Assembly: GCA_910578335.1 (NCBI GenBank)
Contig: CAJTPU010000009.1
Coordinates: 1 to 64,000, forward strand
Source of the DNA: an uncultured Lachnospiraceae bacterium
GTDB taxonomy: Bacteria > Bacillota > Clostridia > Lachnospirales > Lachnospiraceae
Reading direction: 5' to 3'
DNA: 64,000 nt
Each line of letters starts with the position of its first letter. Position 1 is the stretch's first letter. This document shows, one piece after another, positions 60,012 through 64,000 of this stretch. The position numbers and the translations under genes were made by a program. The notes beneath the pieces were generated by a model that had not been told where the DNA came from, did not search any database, and saw nothing but the letters and a program-made list of their open reading frames with translations.

Positions 60012-61379
60012 ATGGAAGAGAAAAGTTATGTACAGAATCAGGAAATTTCACCGCAGATGACAGAAGACGCAAAGATGGAATTGTATCTCTATTCTCTGCG
60101 TAAAATGGCAGAAAACAATTTAGAGAGTAACCGTGCTTTTATGACGGGGCTCTATAATCTGCGTGCTTTTCAGTATAAGGCTGCGGAAGAAATGCTTGAA
60201 AATCCGGAGCTTCGTTTTGCCTTGATTGTGATGGATATTGCAAATTTCAAGTCGGTAAACGAATTTTGCGGGCGCACAATGGGGGACGAGCTTTTAAAAT
60301 GTATTGCAGAGGCATTTAAGGAGCATAACGGGGAGCATGTGGTGCTGTCTCATTTCAGGGCGGATATTTTTGCTATGCTGACGCCTTTTCAGAAGGACAG
60401 CGATTTGATAGAGAAGATTAAGCGGATAGAGCAGCACATAGAGGCGTTTCAAATTCCCTGCAAGGTACTTCCCTCCTTTGGCATCTGCGTGGCGACGGAC
60501 AGTAAGATGCCTGTGAGCCTGATGCGGGATTATGCAACTATGGCGATGAAGACCATTAAAGGCAAATTTTACGCAGATTATGCTTTTTTCAGTGACGACA
60601 TGCGTCAGACCATGCTGATGGAAAAGCAGATAGAAAACGATATGGTAGAAGCGCTCAAGACGGGGCAGTTCAGACTCTTTATCCAGCCAAAGGTTAACAT
60701 GAAAAGCGGTGAGATTATTGGCGGCGAGGCTCTTGTCAGATGGCATCATCCTGTCAATGGCATCATTGGTCCGGGACAGTTTATTCCCGTTTTGGAAAAA
60801 AACGGTTTCATTATCAACGTTGACATTCATGTCTGGAACGAGGTATTCCGGTTTATAGGAAACAGGCTGCGGGAAGGAAAAAAGGTAGTTCCTATTTCCA
60901 TCAATATTTCCCGCCTGCATGTATATGACAGCTCCTTCAAGGAAAATCTTGTGAAAATGAAAGAAGAATACCATGTCCCCCCGAAGCTGGTGCCGTTGGA
61001 GCTGACAGAAAGCGGTTTTCTGGAAGCGGCAGAAGTAATGTATGAAAACTTAAAATATTTGAAGACGCAGGGCTTTACGCTGTCCATGGACGATTTTGGC
61101 ACGGGCTACTCCACCATGACCATGCTGAAAAACCAGCCTGTAGACGAGATAAAGATTGACAAGGGCTTTATGGATGATATACAAAATGACAGAAGCAGAA
61201 TCGTCGTTAAAAATACGATTCGTATGCTGAAAGAGCTTGATATGGATGTGATTGTAGAAGGGGTGGAGGATAAGGAACAGCAGGATTTCCTGATAGAATG
61301 TGGCTGCAAAAAAGCACAGGGCTTTTATTATTACAGACCGATGCCGGTGGAAGAATTTGAGGCGATTCTGGACGGTTGA
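60012..61379 (+). CDS. EAL-domain cyclic di-GMP phosphodiesterase with degenerate GGDEF domain
   Basis: The 455-residue protein has a GGDEF-like domain (about residues 30-190) in which the signature loop is HFRADIFAML instead of RGGDEF, so it should not make c-di-GMP. A complete EAL domain follows: GGEALVRW with E239, LTESGF, SMDDFGTGYSTM, IKIDKGFMDD, IVEGVEDKEQ and QGFYYYRPM are all present. It should therefore hydrolyse c-di-GMP. It is soluble, with no membrane span or sensor domain recognised in the first 30 residues. The ATG at 60012 is preceded by GGTGAT, a partial match to the 16S tail. A structured leader suggests extra control. Confidence 0.9.
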   Translation: MEEKSYVQNQEISPQMTEDAKMELYLYSLRKMAENNLESNRAFMTGLYNLRAFQYKAAEEMLENPELRFALIVMDIANFKSVNEFCGRTMGDELLKCIAEAFKEHNGEHVVLSHFRADIFAMLTPFQKDSDLIEKIKRIEQHIEAFQIPCKVLPSFGICVATDSKMPVSLMRDYATMAMKTIKGKFYADYAFFSDDMRQTMLMEKQIENDMVEALKTGQFRLFIQPKVNMKSGEIIGGEALVRWHHPVNGIIGPGQFIPVLEKNGFIINVDIHVWNEVFRFIGNRLREGKKVVPISINISRLHVYDSSFKENLVKMKEEYHVPPKLVPLELTESGFLEAAEVMYENLKYLKTQGFTLSMDDFGTGYSTMTMLKNQPVDEIKIDKGFMDDIQNDRSRIVVKNTIRMLKELDMDVIVEGVEDKEQQDFLIECGCKKAQGFYYYRPMPVEEFEAILDG

Positions 61380-61436
61380 AACGGTATATTTAGGCATTTG
61401 CGGGCATATGGTGATAAAAAAGCACAGGTGCCGTTT

Positions 61437-62291
61437 ATGAAACAGCAGATTGACAAGGCATTGGACCATTTGATATTCATACATAACATTGAGACAGACA
61501 AAAAGAAAATTTCAGGTTCGATAAATGGAAAAGCTATCGGACTTGGAATTTTTTTATTTAGCATATTGCTGGCATGGGGAGGGCTTCTGTACCGCTATCC
61601 GGTGAGGGTTTTGACGAGTGCGGACGTAGGGGGCAGAAAGCTGCCTATTTACAGCGTGGAGACGGGAGAGCCGAAGCTTGCACTGACTTTTGAAACCGCA
61701 TGGGGAAACAGCGATATCATGGAAATTTTGAGAATCCTGCAGGAGCAGGAGGTGCACGTTACGTTTTTTGTGACCGGGGAGTGGGTGGAGGCATATCCGG
61801 AGGAGACAAAGGCAATTCTGGCGGCGGGGCATGACTTGGGAAATCATAGTGAAAGCCATTTGTATATGAGCAGATTGACGGATTCGGAGAAGGAAGAAGA
61901 AATTCAGCGTGTACATGATAAGGTGAAGGCGTTAACCGGTTATGAAATGTTCCTGTTCAGGGCGCCTCACGGCGATTATGACAACGGGGTTATGGAAATA
62001 GCAGAAGAATGCGGTTATTATGTGATAGAGTGGAATGTGGACAGCGAGGACTGGAAGGATTATGGTGCGGAAGCGATTGTAAATACCATTATGGAGGATA
62101 GCCATTTGGGAAACGGCAGCATCCTTCTTTTGCATTGCGGGACACGATTCACGGCATCGGCACTGGAAATGTTGATTACAGAGCTGAAAGAAAAAGATTT
62201 TTCGCTTGTTCCGGTTTCAAAATTGATTTATTGGGAAAACTATTATATGAACCCGGATGGCAGACAGGTATCGAGAGTAGAAAGCAACTGA
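61437..62291 (+). CDS. Polysaccharide deacetylase (NodB homology domain)
   Basis: The 284-residue protein has a cytoplasmic N-terminus of about 35 residues, one membrane helix (IGLGIFLFSILLAWGGLLY) and an extracellular NodB domain. The His-His metal motif is present in GNHSESHLYM. RAPHGDYDNGVM and IEWNVDSEDWKDYG follow, with LLHCG near the end. The first motif reads ALTFETAWGNSD; related Clostridial proteins have TFDAAWG, so glutamate stands where the catalytic aspartate is usual. It may deacetylate peptidoglycan or another N-acetylated glycan. The start has AGGTG six bases upstream; a TTG 39 bases earlier is also in frame. Confidence 0.85.
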   Translation: MKQQIDKALDHLIFIHNIETDKKKISGSINGKAIGLGIFLFSILLAWGGLLYRYPVRVLTSADVGGRKLPIYSVETGEPKLALTFETAWGNSDIMEILRILQEQEVHVTFFVTGEWVEAYPEETKAILAAGHDLGNHSESHLYMSRLTDSEKEEEIQRVHDKVKALTGYEMFLFRAPHGDYDNGVMEIAEECGYYVIEWNVDSEDWKDYGAEAIVNTIMEDSHLGNGSILLLHCGTRFTASALEMLITELKEKDFSLVPVSKLIYWENYYMNPDGRQVSRVESN

Positions 62292-62416
62292 AAAAATGCA
62301 CAATTTTTAGGAAGAATCACTCGGCAAAATTTACAAAATTCAAACCATACTCAAAAAAAGACTGACATTTATGCAGCAGATTTGTTATTATTGATACATA
62401 AGGAGGAGCTGTCAGT

Positions 62417-62914
62417 ATGTTTGAAATAGGTGAGTATGTGGTTTGCGGAAATAATGGCGTCTGTCTGATTCAGGAGATTACAACGCTGCAGATGAGCGGC
62501 GTGGATAAAAACCGAAAATATTATATTTTAAAACCGGTCTATTCGGCAGGCTCGACCATATATGTACCTGTGGATGCCCTGCAGTCTTCCATGCGCCGGA
62601 TTCTTTCGAAGGAAGAGGCGACCTTGCTTCTGGATTCGATTCCGCAAGTACAGGTGATGATAATAAAGGATGAAAAGACGGTGGAAGCGCAATATCGTGC
62701 GTGTATGCAGTCCAACCGCTGCGATGAATTGGTGAAGCTTCTAAAAACGCTGGAAAGCAGGAAAAAGAGCAGACTGGAAAAGGGACATAAGGTAACGGCA
62801 GTGGACAGCCGTTATTACAAAATGGCGGAGGACAATCTCTGCGGCGAGCTTGCCATTGTGCTTGGCATGACCCGCACGGAGGCAGTTAAGTTTCTCGCTG
62901 GCAAAATGGAATAG
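62417..62914 (+). CDS. CarD family transcriptional regulator
   Basis: The 165-residue protein has the CarD/TRCF-like RNA polymerase interaction domain at the N-terminus (MFEIGEYVVCGNNGVCLIQE, then YYILKPVYSAGSTIYVPVDA). A helical C-terminal domain (YRACMQSNRCDELVKLLKTL) for DNA contact follows. CarD-like proteins bind the polymerase beta subunit and adjust promoter opening. AGGAGG lies just before the ATG. It stands downstream of the deacetylase gene with its own possible promoter (CTGACA, TTATTA) in a leader of 125 bases. Confidence 0.9.
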   Translation: MFEIGEYVVCGNNGVCLIQEITTLQMSGVDKNRKYYILKPVYSAGSTIYVPVDALQSSMRRILSKEEATLLLDSIPQVQVMIIKDEKTVEAQYRACMQSNRCDELVKLLKTLESRKKSRLEKGHKVTAVDSRYYKMAEDNLCGELAIVLGMTRTEAVKFLAGKME

Positions 62915-63008
62915 TCTTTACCTAAAGCGCTGCTTTTTTCCTGCCGATATATGTTAGGAAAAAGTGCGCCGGCATCTCTTTTTGCACAAAAAGCACAGGA
63001 GAAAAAAC

Positions 63009-64000
63009 GTGATAACCATTAGCCTTTGTATGATAGTAAAAAATGAAGAAAAGGTCTTGCGGCGATGTCTTGACACGGTAGCGGACTTGGTGGAGGAGCT
63101 GGTGATTGTGGACACCGGCTCTACAGACAAAACCATGCAGATTGCAGCCGCCTATCCGCATGCAAAGCTCTATGAATTTTCTTGGATTGGGGATTTTGCT
63201 GCGGCAAGAAATTTTGCTTTTTCCAAAGCGACGCAGGAGTACATATATTCCGCAGATGCGGATGAGGTATTGGATGAAACAAATAGAGAACGGTTTCGTG
63301 CCCTAAAGCAAACTCTGCTTTTCGAGGTAGAAATTGTGCAGATGAAATATGGAAATCAACTGCAGTTTGGAACGGTTTACAATTATGATGAGGAATACAG
63401 ACCCAAGCTTTTTAAACGGCAGCGTTCCTTTGTATGGGAGGGTGCCATACACGAAACCATCTGTACAACGCCGGTTATCTATGACAGTGATATTGTCATT
63501 ACGCATATGCCGCAAGACTCTCATGCGGGAAGAGACTTTGCCGCATTTGAAAGGCTTGTGGAAAAAGGAGAAAGGCTGTCAAAGCGGCTCCACAACATGT
63601 ATGCGAAGGAGCTTTTTATTGCAGGAGGCGACGAAGATTTTGTACGGGCAGGCGCTTTTTTTGAACAGTCGGCGCGGGATACGCGAAGGGATGGGGAAGA
63701 AATAAAGGAAGCGTGTCTTCTGGCGGCGGCAGCCGCAAGGCGGAGTGGTGATGCCTGCCGTTTTTTTAAGTATGCGCTCAAAGTGATTGCGGACGAGGGC
63801 TGTTCGGAAATATGCAGCGAGCTTGGAGATTTTTATGCAGCCGGCGAGGACTATGAGGAAGCGGCAATCTGGTATTATAATGCCTGCTACGAGACGGAAG
63901 CGATGCTGACGTTAAAGAGCAAGGGGGCGGAGACATTAAAAAAACTGGCGGCATGTTATGAGAAGCTTGGGATGCCGGAGGTGGCAGAAAGCTACCGGGC
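63009..64000 (+). CDS. Family 2 glycosyltransferase with TPR-like C-terminal part (runs off the window)
   Basis: The frame is open from a GTG at 63009 to the last base; 330 complete codons are visible. The N-terminus ISLCMIVKNEEKVLRRCLDT, then VIVDTGSTDKT, FSWIGDFAAARNFAFSKA and YIYSADADEVLDE (the DAD metal motif) are those of SunS-like GT2 glycosyltransferases. From about residue 190 the sequence becomes helical with repeating A/G-x-x-Y-E pairs, as in TPR modules. This type is frequent in clostridial genomes; some add sugars to peptides or flagellin. AGGAG lies seven bases before the GTG. The 3' end is missing, so total length is unknown. Confidence 0.85.
   Translation, partial: MITISLCMIVKNEEKVLRRCLDTVADLVEELVIVDTGSTDKTMQIAAAYPHAKLYEFSWIGDFAAARNFAFSKATQEYIYSADADEVLDETNRERFRALKQTLLFEVEIVQMKYGNQLQFGTVYNYDEEYRPKLFKRQRSFVWEGAIHETICTTPVIYDSDIVITHMPQDSHAGRDFAAFERLVEKGERLSKRLHNMYAKELFIAGGDEDFVRAGAFFEQSARDTRRDGEEIKEACLLAAAAARRSGDACRFFKYALKVIADEGCSEICSELGDFYAAGEDYEEAAIWYYNACYETEAMLTLKSKGAETLKKLAACYEKLGMPEVAESYR

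Noticed and set aside
1..64000. tRNA or rRNA genes
   Set aside because: No cloverleaf with a T-loop of the GGTTCGAATCC kind or rRNA core sequence was noticed on either strand by reading; a dedicated tRNA search was not possible.

Overview
The window reads as a chromosomal segment of a low-to-mid GC Gram-positive anaerobe, most likely a gut Lachnospiraceae (Clostridia). The reasons are strong AGGAGG-type ribosome binding sites, an S-box (SAM-I) riboswitch before metK, Rpn-type nucleases with EG-rich tails, a class B sortase with a Pro-Thr stalked surface protein, BspA-like leucine-rich repeats and a CarD-family regulator. No rRNA, tRNA, CRISPR array, phage or complete insertion sequence was seen.

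Layout. 0-5.1 kb: carbohydrate genes (GH88, DUF2264), an iron-sulfur DUF362 protein and a NUDIX hydrolase, with a large palindromic element between the first two. 5.3-11.2 kb: an Rpn nuclease gene broken by an in-frame TAG, a zinc-dependent phospholipase C-like protein, a lipoprotein, a short MutS2-like ATPase and a GNAT enzyme. 11.1-15.4 kb: an amino-sugar operon (GH4 phospho-glycosidase, BadF-type GlcNAc kinase, ROK regulator, NagB) behind a promoter with a 17-nt operator-like dyad. 15.4-20 kb: a MerR/TipA-type regulator with a textbook 19-bp-spacer promoter, a GNAT enzyme, two membrane proteins, a ThuA-like protein also broken by TAG, and a TIM-barrel isomerase. 20-30 kb: two tandem heterodimeric ABC exporters, separated by an AT-rich, probably acquired RloA/RloB-type defence pair. 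30-36 kb: fructokinase, Ca2+ P-type ATPase, UDP-sugar pyrophosphorylase and GalE. 36-45.8 kb: hemolysin III, leucine-rich repeat lipoprotein, small alarmone synthetase, a long heptad-repeat tail-anchored protein, flavin reductase, DinB, a LysM/G5/M23 peptidase and MurA. 45.8-52 kb: SAM-I riboswitch and metK, MATE exporter, a secreted repeat protein and a GH31 glycosidase. 52-59.8 kb: a surface-decoration locus, with a two-module GT-C/PMT glycosyltransferase divergent from a sortase B, its probable substrate with an RPQTG sorting signal, a CAP-domain lipoprotein, a serine hydrolase and a 37-residue membrane protein. 60-64 kb: an EAL phosphodiesterase, a polysaccharide deacetylase, a CarD-like regulator and a truncated family 2 glycosyltransferase.

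The strongest leads are: two unrelated genes whose reading frames continue past an in-frame TAG into conserved-looking sequence; the defence pair wedged between paralogous exporters; the sortase/adhesin/PMT neighbourhood, which suggests O-glycosylation of an anchored stalk; the heptad-repeat tail-anchored protein; and several strong palindromes and alternative RNA foldings without an assigned role. All functional names rest on motifs and recalled family resemblance; no database search was run.
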